Shown here piece after piece: positions 1 to 5,985 of a stretch of 5,985 nucleotides of DNA. Under the pieces are notes generated by a model. That model did no database searches. It was not told the DNA's origin and saw nothing but the letters and a program-made list of their open reading frames with translations. This DNA comes from Sutterellaceae bacterium (lineage in GTDB: Bacteria > Pseudomonadota > Gammaproteobacteria > Burkholderiales > Burkholderiaceae_F). Numbering within the stretch: the first letter of the stretch is position 1; the number at the start of each line of letters is the position of its first letter. The position numbers and the translations under genes were made by a program. The stretch lies in the NCBI GenBank assembly GCA_030531135.1, contig JAUNOJ010000112.1, positions 1 to 5,985 of the forward strand, written 5' to 3'.

Positions 1-1816
1 TGTGCTCGACCACCGGGTGGCGAGCTTGAGCGATTTCAATACCGGGTGTGGCGGTCAATTCCGGTCGACACCAGCGTGCGGCCGAGGCGTGTCGCGCAAA
101 GGCATCCAAAACGTCTACGGTCGAGATGGCGGCAGCCGTGGCCATCATCTGAGACACAAAACCGTTTAAGCGCTCCAGCAGTTCGTCCCAAAGCGTCTTT
201 TCGATTTGATTGGCGCGCTCTTTAGCTGACAGTACCTTGTCTTCAAACTCTTTGAGTTCGGGCGTAATGAAGCGCTCGACGTTTTTCAAGGTCTGACGAC
301 GGCGATAGGTCGTGGGTACGTTTTCGGCTTGGCCCTTGGGCACTTCGATGTAGTAGCCGGACACGCGGTTATATTCCACGCGCAGGGTAGAGATGCCGGT
401 TTCGGCCTTTTCGCGGGCTTCGAGCTCAACCAAAAATTCTTGCGAGTTGTCACGCAACTGGCGAACCTGAGCAAGTTCCTCACTAGCGTCCGAGCTGATC
501 ACGTCGCCTTCGCGCAAAAGCGTGGCGGGCTCGGGCAAAAGCGTTTTGGCCAAATCCTCAATGAGTTCCTGGGGCGGCACGCAAGCTTGCGACTGACCTA
601 ACAAAAGTTCGGTTTCAAAGCGCGACAATAGGTCGGAGAGCGTTGCCAATTGCGGCAGCGAATCGCGCAGGGCGGCCAATTCCTTCGGACGAATGCTCTT
701 TAGAGCAATGCGAGCGGCAATGCGCTCGATGTCGGGCATGCCGGCAAGCGTTTCATAAAGATCGGCTTGAAGATCGCTTTTTTGCATCAATTCGCTGATG
801 GCTTCGTGGCGAGCGGTCGTGGCGGCAATGTCGCGCAACGGGTGATGCAACCAATGGCGCATGGTGCGTGACCCCATCGAGGTGCGACAGGTATCCAACA
901 CCGAAATGAGGGTGGGGCCGTTGTCGCCGCGCAGTGTTTCGGTGATTTCCAAATTGCGGCGCGTGGTGGCATCTAGCCCGATAAAGCACGATTCGTTTTC
1001 CACGTCCAACGCGCGGATATAGGGCAGGGCATCGCACTGGGTTTGTTCAACGTAACCCAAGATGGCGTTGGCGCCCGCGAGAATTTCCGGCTCTTCGCTT
1101 AAACCTCGGGCAGTGAGACTCTCAAGCCCGAACTTTTCTTCAATCACGGCCTTGCCGCGGTCGCTGTCAAAGTGCCAGTCGGGTAAAGCCGTAACAGCAC
1201 ACCCCAAATCCAACGCGGCAAGGGTATCGCGCTGACGATCGGCAATCAAGATTTCGCTAGGGGCAATGCGCGCCAATTGGTTGGGCACGTCGGCGGGCGA
1301 ACACTTCAAAGCGCGAAATACGCCGTTTGAGAGCGTAATCCACACCAAGGCCGCTTCTTTGTTGCGTGAGCTTGCCGGCACAAAAGCCAAAAGCGTGGAG
1401 TCGGCCTTGTCGTTTAATAACGTATTGTCGGTGATGGTGCCCGGCGTCACAATGCGCACGACTTTGCGCTCCATTACGCCTCTGGGGGCGGCAGCTTCGC
1501 CCACCTGTTCGCAAATGGCGACCGACTCGCCCAAACGCACCAAGCGCGCGAGATACTGATCCAAGGTCGAGGCGGGGACGCCTGCCATCGGGATGTCGTT
1601 ACCCTTGGCGTCTTTACCGCGGCGCGTCAAAGTCAAACCAAGGAGACGATTGACCTTTAAGGCATCGTCAAAGAACGTTTCGTAAAAATCTCCGAGACGA
1701 TACAAAATCAAGACGCCCGGATGCTGATCCTTCAAAAGCAAATACTGACGCATCACCGGGGTGTGGTCGGCATAGGGATCGTTGGGAGTAGTTTTGTTCT
1801 TTTCGTTTGCAGTCAT
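1..1816 (-). CDS. mutS: DNA mismatch repair protein MutS (N-terminal 605 codons; C-terminus beyond window edge)
   Basis: MutS recognises base mismatches and small loops in newly replicated DNA and recruits MutL. Translating the minus strand from the ATG at 1816-1814 gives an uninterrupted reading frame to the left edge. The mismatch-binding Phe-X-Glu motif is seen as GDFYETFF (F44, E46), with the wedging Phe and hydrogen-bonding Glu intact. It is followed by IPMAGVP, ESVAICEQVG and, at about residues 113-124, ERKVVRIVTPGT, all typical of domain I. TRRNLEIT (about 280) and MGSRTMRHWLHHPLRD (about 317) mark the core/lever domain. GYYIEVPKG (about 486) and RRQTLKNVERF (about 505) mark the clamp. 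The last visible residues, ARHPVVEH, begin the ATPase domain, so Walker A/B and the dimer-forming end are not seen. The start is chosen because E. coli MutS begins a similar distance before the DFYE motif. The Shine-Dalgarno sequence is weak. A poor promoter candidate lies at 1833-1859 (TTGAAT, 15-bp spacer, TAAAAA). Confidence 0.97.
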   Translation of the reverse strand, partial: MTANEKNKTTPNDPYADHTPVMRQYLLLKDQHPGVLILYRLGDFYETFFDDALKVNRLLGLTLTRRGKDAKGNDIPMAGVPASTLDQYLARLVRLGESVAICEQVGEAAAPRGVMERKVVRIVTPGTITDNTLLNDKADSTLLAFVPASSRNKEAALVWITLSNGVFRALKCSPADVPNQLARIAPSEILIADRQRDTLAALDLGCAVTALPDWHFDSDRGKAVIEEKFGLESLTARGLSEEPEILAGANAILGYVEQTQCDALPYIRALDVENESCFIGLDATTRRNLEITETLRGDNGPTLISVLDTCRTSMGSRTMRHWLHHPLRDIAATTARHEAISELMQKSDLQADLYETLAGMPDIERIAARIALKSIRPKELAALRDSLPQLATLSDLLSRFETELLLGQSQACVPPQELIEDLAKTLLPEPATLLREGDVISSDASEELAQVRQLRDNSQEFLVELEAREKAETGISTLRVEYNRVSGYYIEVPKGQAENVPTTYRRRQTLKNVERFITPELKEFEDKVLSAKERANQIEKTLWDELLERLNGFVSQMMATAAAISTVDVLDAFARHASAARWCRPELTATPGIEIAQARHPVVEH

Positions 1817-1863
1817 GAGAAATCTTGAAGAATTTTTACGACGGAAATGCGAAATTCAAAAAG

Positions 1864-1895
1864 CGAAAAGGGCGCCCGAGCGAGCGCCTTTTTCG
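1864..1895 (-). terminator. Probable rho-independent terminator downstream of suhB
   Basis: An inverted repeat pairs 1864-1875 with 1884-1895 around an 8-nt loop, with a GC-rich core (GCGCC/GGCGC) and flanking A/T arms. Read on the minus strand, the hairpin is followed by the T-rich run TTTTCGCTTTTT, as expected for an intrinsic terminator of suhB, whose stop lies 27 bp upstream. One internal position is an A-C mismatch in minus-strand RNA but a G-U pair in plus-strand RNA, so the hairpin may be slightly stronger on the plus strand. It implies that mutS is transcribed largely independently of suhB. Confidence 0.65.
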
Positions 1896-1921
1896 TATGG
1901 ATTGTTTCGGACGAACCAAAA

Positions 1922-2719
1922 TTAAGCGACCGGATCCGTGTCAGTGACCTTGATCAACAAGGGAGCAAAGATTTTGGGCGTACCCACACAGATGTCACCG
2001 GTTTCCAAGTACTTTTCGTTGCCCTTCAAGTCGGTGACAAGGCCGCCGGCTTCCAAAACCAACAAGGAACCTGCAGCGATGTCCCAGCTCTGCAGACCGC
2101 TTTCCCAGTAGCCGTCCAAGCGGCCGCAGGCAACGTAGGCCAAATCCAAAGCGGCAGAGCCTGCACGGCGTAAGCCCGCGGCAGAGCGTGCCACGCGCTC
2201 AAGTTTGGGCAGGAACGTTTCATAGTTGTCGTTGCGACGGAAAGGAAAGCCCGTGCCGATCAAGGCCTTGGCAAAGTCGGTGCGACCCGAGACGCGAATG
2301 CGGCGGTTATTCAAGAATGCGCCGCGGCTGCGTTCGGCACTAAAGAGTTCGTCTTTGACCGGATCGTACACAACTGCCACCATCACGCGGCCTTTGACGG
2401 CGTAGGCGATGCTCACGGCATATTGCGGGAAACCGTGCAAGAAGTTGGTGGTGCCGTCCAACGGATCGATGATCCACTGATGGTCGCTTTCCGGGTGGAT
2501 GGCTTCGCGGGATTCTTCGGCCACGATGCCGTCGTTGGGGAAATACTGACTGATCATGCCGACGATGACGTTTTGGCAGTCGGTGTCGACGCGGCTCACA
2601 AAGTCAAAGGGAGCCTTTTCGCGCACGTCCAAAGAGTCGAGATTGCGACTTTCGCGGTTGATGATATTGCCGGCTTTGCGAGCGGCCTGGATTGCAACTT
2701 CAAGTTGAGCGGATGCCAT
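1922..2719 (-). CDS. suhB: Inositol-1-monophosphatase family protein SuhB
   Basis: This is a 265-residue protein, close to the 267 residues of E. coli SuhB. Family members hydrolyse inositol monophosphates in a Mg2+-dependent reaction. In E. coli, SuhB also joins the Nus-factor complex that supports rRNA transcription antitermination. The metal-binding residues are all visible: E68 in VAEES, D85 and D88 in motif A (WIIDPLDGTTNF), and D213 in motif B (WDIAAGSLLVLEAGG). RRAGSAALDLAYVACGRLDG precedes motif B, as in the family. The start at ATG 2719 has a modest AAGAGA ribosome binding site 10 nt upstream and places the N-terminus as in E. coli. The gene is divergent from trmJ and followed by a probable terminator. 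All four metal ligands are present, so the enzyme is probably active. Which of its two roles matters here cannot be read from the sequence. Confidence 0.96.
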   Translation of the reverse strand: MASAQLEVAIQAARKAGNIINRESRNLDSLDVREKAPFDFVSRVDTDCQNVIVGMISQYFPNDGIVAEESREAIHPESDHQWIIDPLDGTTNFLHGFPQYAVSIAYAVKGRVMVAVVYDPVKDELFSAERSRGAFLNNRRIRVSGRTDFAKALIGTGFPFRRNDNYETFLPKLERVARSAAGLRRAGSAALDLAYVACGRLDGYWESGLQSWDIAAGSLLVLEAGGLVTDLKGNEKYLETGDICVGTPKIFAPLLIKVTDTDPVA

Positions 2720-2932
2720 AGTGTGTGTATCTCTTTTGATGGGATCAGCCGAAGTCGGAGCGCCAGTAAAAAGCGGCTACAATGACAAGCTGACCGTGAA
2801 AAATTCTTTGTGTTCGCATTGTAAAGGAAAGAAAGCGCGGTCGCAGGCAAAATCGAGTGCTTGCCCTCGCATTTTTGTGTCGAGCAAGGTTTCGTTTGCC
2901 CCAAATCCTCAATTTTTCAATGGAAGTTTTCA
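2720..2932. promoter_or_regulatory. Divergent suhB/trmJ intergenic region with candidate -10 boxes
   Basis: This 213-bp spacer must carry the promoters for both suhB (minus) and trmJ (plus). A TACAAT box on the plus strand at 2778-2783 could serve trmJ, and a TACAAT box on the minus strand at 2818-2823 could serve suhB. Neither has a convincing -35 element at normal spacing: the plus-strand box has only a TCGGAG-like hexamer, and the minus-strand box has CTGCGA 17 bp away. No conserved protein or RNA is recognised here. An in-frame ATG at 2861 is open into trmJ, but the residues it would add do not resemble TrmJ. Confidence 0.35.
2922..2926 (+). promoter_or_regulatory. Ribosome binding site deciding the GTG start of trmJ
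   Basis: GGAAG lies 6 nt before the GTG at 2933. The in-frame ATG at 2861 would add 24 residues with no TrmJ similarity, so this site favours the GTG start. Confidence 0.7.
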
Positions 2933-3769
2933 GTGAATCCGACTCTGCCCGCCGTTGCCCAACGCGTGACCTTTGTTCTTGTTGCCCCGAGCCACCCCGG
3001 AAATATCGGCTCGGCTGCTCGTGCTATCAAAACGATGGGGTTTACCGACTTGCGCGTGGTTGCGCCTAAAGACGCCGACTACAAGAATCATGCCGACGCC
3101 ATTGCGTTTTCAACGAGTTCGGTGGACGTTTTGGAAAAGTCCCGCAGCTTTGAGACGCTTTCCGACGCCTTGTATGACGTGTCGCTTTCCTTTGCCATGA
3201 CGGGCTACAGCCGCGAGTTCGGACCACCCTTGGAAACCGTGCGCGCAAGCACCGATCGTGCGAGCGTTTGGTTGGAAAAAACGCAAGGTGAAGCGCTGGA
3301 ACAACCCAAAATCGCGTTTGTGTTCGGTTGCGAGCGCTCTGGCCTCACAAACGAAGACGTGGAAATGTGCCAATTTTGTACGGCGATTCCTGCCAACCCC
3401 GAAAGCCAGAGCTTGAATTTGGCGCAGGCCGTGCAGATTGCCGCCTACGAAATGCAGATGGCGCTTATGAATACCGAGCACATGGATGAGATGTATGCGT
3501 GGCAAGAGCGATTCGATCGAGCCCCCGCTGCGGGCGTTAAAGCCATCGAAGGCTTTTTCGAGCACTGGCAAAAGGCCATGATCGCTTGTGGGGCATTGAA
3601 TCCCCAAGAGCCCAAAAATATGATGGAAATCAGCCGGCGTCTTTTTGCCAGAGCGGGGCTCACGCAAGTCGAAGTCGATATGTTGCGCGGCATTTGCGCT
3701 GCCATCATTTTGCCGCGCGCACTGCGTGCGGGCAGTAAAAAGGGCGCGCAAAAGACGAGCGAAAGTTAA
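2933..3769 (+). CDS. trmJ: tRNA (cytidine/uridine-32-2'-O)-methyltransferase TrmJ
   Basis: TrmJ is a SAM-dependent SPOUT-class enzyme that methylates the 2'-OH of nucleotide 32 in the tRNA anticodon loop and acts as a dimer. From the GTG start the protein has 278 residues, against 246 in E. coli. The three SPOUT motifs are clear. Motif 1 is NIGSAARAIKTMGF (residues 24-37), with R30 aligning to catalytic R23 of E. coli. Motif 2 is FVFGCERSGLTNEDV (about 129-143). Motif 3 is NPESQSLNLAQAVQIAAYE (about 155-173), which forms the knot that binds SAM. The C-terminal LFARAG...LRGI segment matches the helical extension of TrmJ. E. coli has GRERVGL in motif 2, while this protein has GCERSGL, so the first Arg is Cys. 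The extra length is a few N-terminal residues, insertions after motif 1 and a basic/polar tail. The gene is divergent from suhB and convergent with the next gene, 55 bp away, with no obvious terminator in that gap. Confidence 0.93.
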   Translation: MNPTLPAVAQRVTFVLVAPSHPGNIGSAARAIKTMGFTDLRVVAPKDADYKNHADAIAFSTSSVDVLEKSRSFETLSDALYDVSLSFAMTGYSREFGPPLETVRASTDRASVWLEKTQGEALEQPKIAFVFGCERSGLTNEDVEMCQFCTAIPANPESQSLNLAQAVQIAAYEMQMALMNTEHMDEMYAWQERFDRAPAAGVKAIEGFFEHWQKAMIACGALNPQEPKNMMEISRRLFARAGLTQVEVDMLRGICAAIILPRALRAGSKKGAQKTSES

Positions 3770-3824
3770 CGACAGCGATCTCGGCCGTGTGCACGCCGAT
3801 GAGGGGCAAACGATCGAAGGTTTT

Positions 3825-5387
3825 CTACACGTCCGAGAGTTGCGCTCGAACTTCGCGCGAAAGTTCCCAGTGGCCCGTTTTGCGACTGCCTTTTCGAACC
3901 AATAGGCCAAGCGTCTGCAGTATCCCCGTATAGCGTTTGACCGTCGCAATCGGTATGTCCAAATGCTCACAGAGTTCGGCTTGCGTTGCAAAAGGATTGT
4001 CCGTCAGGTACTCCAGAATTTGCCGTTGTTTCGGTCTCAAGAGAAAATCTTGATGGATTTTGGGCGTATCGCGGTTTGCGCCTGACGACAGGCATTCCCC
4101 ACCATCAAAGCTCGTGAGCATGTCTTGAAAACCGCTCGGAATTGGCTTCGGTTCGTTTGCCTTTTCGTGCGGCACGATATCGCCATGCGCGTCGCGCTCA
4201 AAAGGCTTTCTATTAATGGAGATGACAAAGTCGGTGTCGTCTTCGTAAAGCGCCGGTTCATCAAGCTCGTAAGATCGGCAGGTGCTCAAAATCTTCGGAA
4301 TGCCGCTTCCCCAACTTTCGATCACGCCCATGTAACGGAAAACAGCCGCTATGGCTTTGTTTTGGATTTTCGAGATGCCTTCGCGCATCTTTGCCACGGT
4401 TAAGCCGTCGACCAACATTCCGGGAGAGCGCACTTCGAAGCGATCCGCATAGATAGTGACGCGAATCGGCTCCGGATAGAGGTAGGAGCGGTGGCACACG
4501 GCGTTGGCAATCATCTCGCGAATCGCCGTTTCGGGGATTTCCAAAAATTGCCGGCGGCCGAGCCCTTCGATGCGAAGTCCCAAGCGGAGATTGGTAACTG
4601 CAAAGCTGTAAGCATCTTCGATTTGCTCATCAATTGGGCCTTCGATGTCTCTGGCAGTCACCAGAAAGCTTCTGTCGGTACTGCGAAAGACGGCACAACG
4701 AATGATCGCATCGGGATTGTTTTGCAAGTTGCCCGATAGAAGCTCGAAGGCGGTGGTGGCGTAAAAGCTTCTGCCTTCTTGCGAAATCACTCGAAAGGAA
4801 AGCAACTGAGAAAGACCGATGCGCCGAAGCCGCGCTTTTTCGTCGTCGGTTTGAGCTAAAGATTTGGCATGCAGGTACAGGCGTTCGCACAAAGATTCGA
4901 TCTCGGCTTCGGAAACTTTTCTATCCGTCGGGTGTTCGTCGAAACTCAATGATCGATTGTCAAAATTGAGTTGCTCGAGTTGCCAGGGATCGGCCTGCCG
5001 GCTCGTTGCTCCGATGCGAACGTAAGTTCCTGTTTGGCGTCCACGGGACTTCAGGTAGTAGGGCTTGCGGTTTCCTTTGGCGACATCGACAATCAAGACG
5101 GTCTTGCCGTTATTAGACGACGGGTAAATTTCGAAAGGAATTCCGGGCTCGCACTTGTCGTAGATGGCGTCGGTTACGGCATCTTGTTTGGATAGAAGAT
5201 CCTCGGGATCGAGTCCCACGGTTTCATGGGTTTTGTCATCCACACCGAAAATCAGCCGACCGCCGGCACAGTTTGCAAATGCGACAACCGTTTTGAGAAA
5301 GGTTTCGCTTTTGGGCGAAATGTCGCGTTGGTATTCAAGTGTTTTGCCCTCTGTCGTTTGAATCAATTCTTCGATGTGCTTGTGCAT
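3825..5387 (-). CDS. AlbA_2 (Schlafen-type) / GHKL-like / winged-helix putative transcriptional regulator
   Basis: This is a 520-residue protein resembling the COG2865-type group of predicted regulators; no specific gene name is recognised. Residues about 13-128 form an AlbA_2 domain, a putative nucleic-acid-binding fold: LEYQRD with E18, then VVAFANCAGG and IFGVDD (residues 34-51), and TYVRIGATSRQADP at its end. Residues about 285-390 resemble HATPase_c_4 of RecG-like regulators: IREMIANAVCHRSY with E291 and N295 of the N-box, then RSPGML, then IESWGSGIPKIL. The usual R-N-P triplet appears as Q-N-K, so ATP binding is uncertain. A polar linker (about 395-445) leads to a winged helix (about 448-510: RPKQRQILEYL, ATQAELCEHL, IATVKRYTGIL, LGLLVRKG). 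The ATG at 5387 is preferred because AGAAG lies 5 nt upstream; an in-frame TTG at 5402 would sit almost on the predicted transcription start. There is no signal peptide or membrane segment. The gene is convergent to trmJ and divergent from cysE. DNA-binding regulation is inferred and the targets are unknown. Confidence 0.85.
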   Translation of the reverse strand: MHKHIEELIQTTEGKTLEYQRDISPKSETFLKTVVAFANCAGGRLIFGVDDKTHETVGLDPEDLLSKQDAVTDAIYDKCEPGIPFEIYPSSNNGKTVLIVDVAKGNRKPYYLKSRGRQTGTYVRIGATSRQADPWQLEQLNFDNRSLSFDEHPTDRKVSEAEIESLCERLYLHAKSLAQTDDEKARLRRIGLSQLLSFRVISQEGRSFYATTAFELLSGNLQNNPDAIIRCAVFRSTDRSFLVTARDIEGPIDEQIEDAYSFAVTNLRLGLRIEGLGRRQFLEIPETAIREMIANAVCHRSYLYPEPIRVTIYADRFEVRSPGMLVDGLTVAKMREGISKIQNKAIAAVFRYMGVIESWGSGIPKILSTCRSYELDEPALYEDDTDFVISINRKPFERDAHGDIVPHEKANEPKPIPSGFQDMLTSFDGGECLSSGANRDTPKIHQDFLLRPKQRQILEYLTDNPFATQAELCEHLDIPIATVKRYTGILQTLGLLVRKGSRKTGHWELSREVRAQLSDV

Positions 5388-5404
5388 ATGGACTTCTATC
5401 AAAA

Positions 5405-5447
5405 TTAGTATCAGTATAGTTTCGACGGTAGACTAAAACGATACTAA
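5405..5447. repeat. Operator-like inverted repeat upstream of the AlbA_2 regulator
   Basis: TTAGTATC at 5405-5412 is perfectly complementary to GATACTAA at 5440-5447, with 27 bp between the arms. The left arm is followed directly by AGTATAGT, giving a tandem AGTATC-AGTATA hexamer pair. The arms bracket the predicted -10 box of the regulator gene, and the gap is too long for a simple RNA hairpin. A protein-binding site, possibly for the regulator itself, is the more natural reading. That is inference. Confidence 0.5.
5413..5418 (-). promoter_or_regulatory. Predicted -10 box of the AlbA_2 regulator gene
   Basis: On the minus strand this hexamer reads TATACT, one base from the sigma-70 consensus. 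It would place the transcription start near 5406 and give a leader of about 19 nt before the ATG at 5387. The -35 region is poor (TCGTTT at 17-bp spacing), suggesting a weak or activator-dependent promoter. The box lies between the two arms of the inverted repeat. Confidence 0.45.
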
Positions 5448-5577
5448 AAAGAAGCTTGGCGTGTTGTTGCATGCCGTTCGACAACCGATAATTGCGCTCA
5501 AAAACGGTGAGCAAAAGATAACGGAAACCTAACCAAACCGCGATACGTCAAAAATTGCGAAGAAAAACGGGCACCTT

Positions 5578-5608
5578 TTGCCAATCGAGGCCTTTCTTGC
5601 CATATACT
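5578..5608 (+). promoter_or_regulatory. Candidate cysE promoter
   Basis: TTGCCA at 5578-5583 and TATACT at 5603-5608 resemble sigma-70 -35 and -10 elements, but the 19-bp spacing is longer than ideal. Transcription from here would start near 5615 and leave a leader of about 70 nt before the cysE ATG. The rest of the 5388-5686 spacer (299 bp, fairly AT-rich) holds the regulator's ribosome binding site, promoter and inverted repeat at its left end. I see no gene or RNA in its middle part. Confidence 0.4.
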
Positions 5609-5686
5609 TATTCGATGCGCCGGATCGTTTTCGGCAAACCCCAAAACAAAAAACTGTTTAGACCACCGACATAAGGAAACACAGCC

Positions 5687-5985
5687 ATGTTTGAACGTCT
5701 CAAGGAAGACATGCGTACCATTCTCGAGCGCGACCCCGCGGCATTGAGCCCCGCACAAGTTTTGCTGTGTTATCCGGGTCTGCACGCACTGGCTTTTCAC
5801 CGTGCCGCACACTGGTGCTGGATTCAGGGCTGGGGCGGCTTTGCCCGTTGGATCAGCCATGTGGGGCGCTTTCTGACCGGTATTGAAATTCATCCGGCCG
5901 CGCGCATCGGGCGTCGCGTCTTCATCGATCACGGCATGGGCGTGGTCATTGGCGAAACGGCCGAAGTGGGCGACGATTGCACGAT
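5687..5985 (+). CDS. cysE: Serine O-acetyltransferase CysE, short form (N-terminal 99 residues; runs off right edge)
   Basis: Serine acetyltransferase converts L-serine and acetyl-CoA to O-acetylserine, the first committed step of cysteine synthesis in the cytoplasm. The visible part begins [20 protein letters not shown], as in short-form enzymes. It continues with HRAAHW in the helical N-terminal region and [11 protein letters not shown] at the start of the left-handed beta-helix. [19 protein letters not shown] carries the family hallmark, with D81 and H82 aligning to the catalytic Asp-His of E. coli CysE (D157, H158). The offset of about 76 residues shows that the long N-terminal extension of the E. 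coli enzyme is absent. The start is supported by AAGGA at 5673-5677, 9 nt before the ATG. The remaining hexapeptide repeats and the feedback-sensitive C-terminus lie outside the window. The gene is divergent from the regulator gene. Confidence 0.95.
   Translation, partial: MFERLKEDMRTILERDPAALSPAQVLLCYPGLHALAFHRAAHWCWIQGWGGFARWISHVGRFLTGIEIHPAARIGRRVFIDHGMGVVIGETAEVGDDCT

Noticed and set aside
3770..3824. Possible terminator hairpin (TCGGC...GCCGA) in the convergent gap between trmJ and the regulator gene
   Set aside because: The stem is only 5 bp with a 9-nt loop, and neither strand has a T-tract after it.
3110..3991. A 293-codon minus-strand open frame antisense to trmJ and overlapping the regulator's end
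   Set aside because: It lies over the conserved trmJ frame, its translation looks like low-information Arg/His/Ala-rich shadow sequence, and no family motif is visible.
5463..5484. Small inverted repeat GTTGT/ACAAC in the regulator-cysE spacer
   Set aside because: The arms are only 5 bp, AT-containing and without a T-tract, so chance is the best explanation.
5602..5612. A GATACTAA-like half-site (ATACTTA) at the cysE -10 region that could link cysE to the regulator
   Set aside because: The likeness mostly reflects the shared TATACT promoter hexamer, there is one mismatch, and no second arm is present.
5498..5932. A 144-codon minus-strand open frame across the cysE start
   Set aside because: It is antisense to conserved cysE codons and the cysE ribosome binding site, and shows no recognisable domain.

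Overview
The window looks like chromosomal DNA from a betaproteobacterium, most likely order Burkholderiales. The reasons are protein character (MutS, SuhB, TrmJ and a short-form CysE, all of proteobacterial type), moderate GC (50-55% in the two stretches I counted, one in mutS and one in the regulator gene), frequent TTG leucine codons, and the suhB / trmJ / cysE neighbourhood, which I recall as common in Burkholderiales. A gut-associated family such as Sutterellaceae would fit, but that is inference and no search was run. Coding density is high, and I see no rRNA, tRNA, CRISPR array or insertion sequence.

Layout from left to right. Positions 1-1816 (minus) hold the first 605 codons of mutS; the ATPase end lies beyond the left edge. 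A likely intrinsic terminator at 1864-1895 separates mutS from suhB (1922-2719, minus), an inositol-monophosphatase-family enzyme. A 213-bp divergent spacer follows. Then comes trmJ (2933-3769, plus; GTG start with a good ribosome binding site), a SPOUT tRNA 2'-O-methyltransferase. A 55-bp convergent gap separates trmJ from a minus-strand gene (3825-5387) for a 520-residue protein with an AlbA_2 (Schlafen-type) N-terminal domain, a degenerate GHKL-like domain and a C-terminal winged helix. This is a putative transcriptional regulator of unknown target. Its upstream region holds an 8-bp perfect inverted repeat that brackets the predicted -10 box. After a 299-bp, fairly AT-rich spacer, cysE (serine O-acetyltransferase, plus) starts at 5687 and runs off the right edge.

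The housekeeping genes serve separate jobs: mismatch repair, rRNA antitermination or phosphatase activity, tRNA anticodon-loop modification, and cysteine synthesis. They do not form one pathway. The regulator is the accessory-looking element: it sits between trmJ and cysE, in the opposite orientation, with its own promoter and probable operator. I see no clear evidence of a wholly new system. The regulator locus and its operator-like repeat are the parts most worth a second look.
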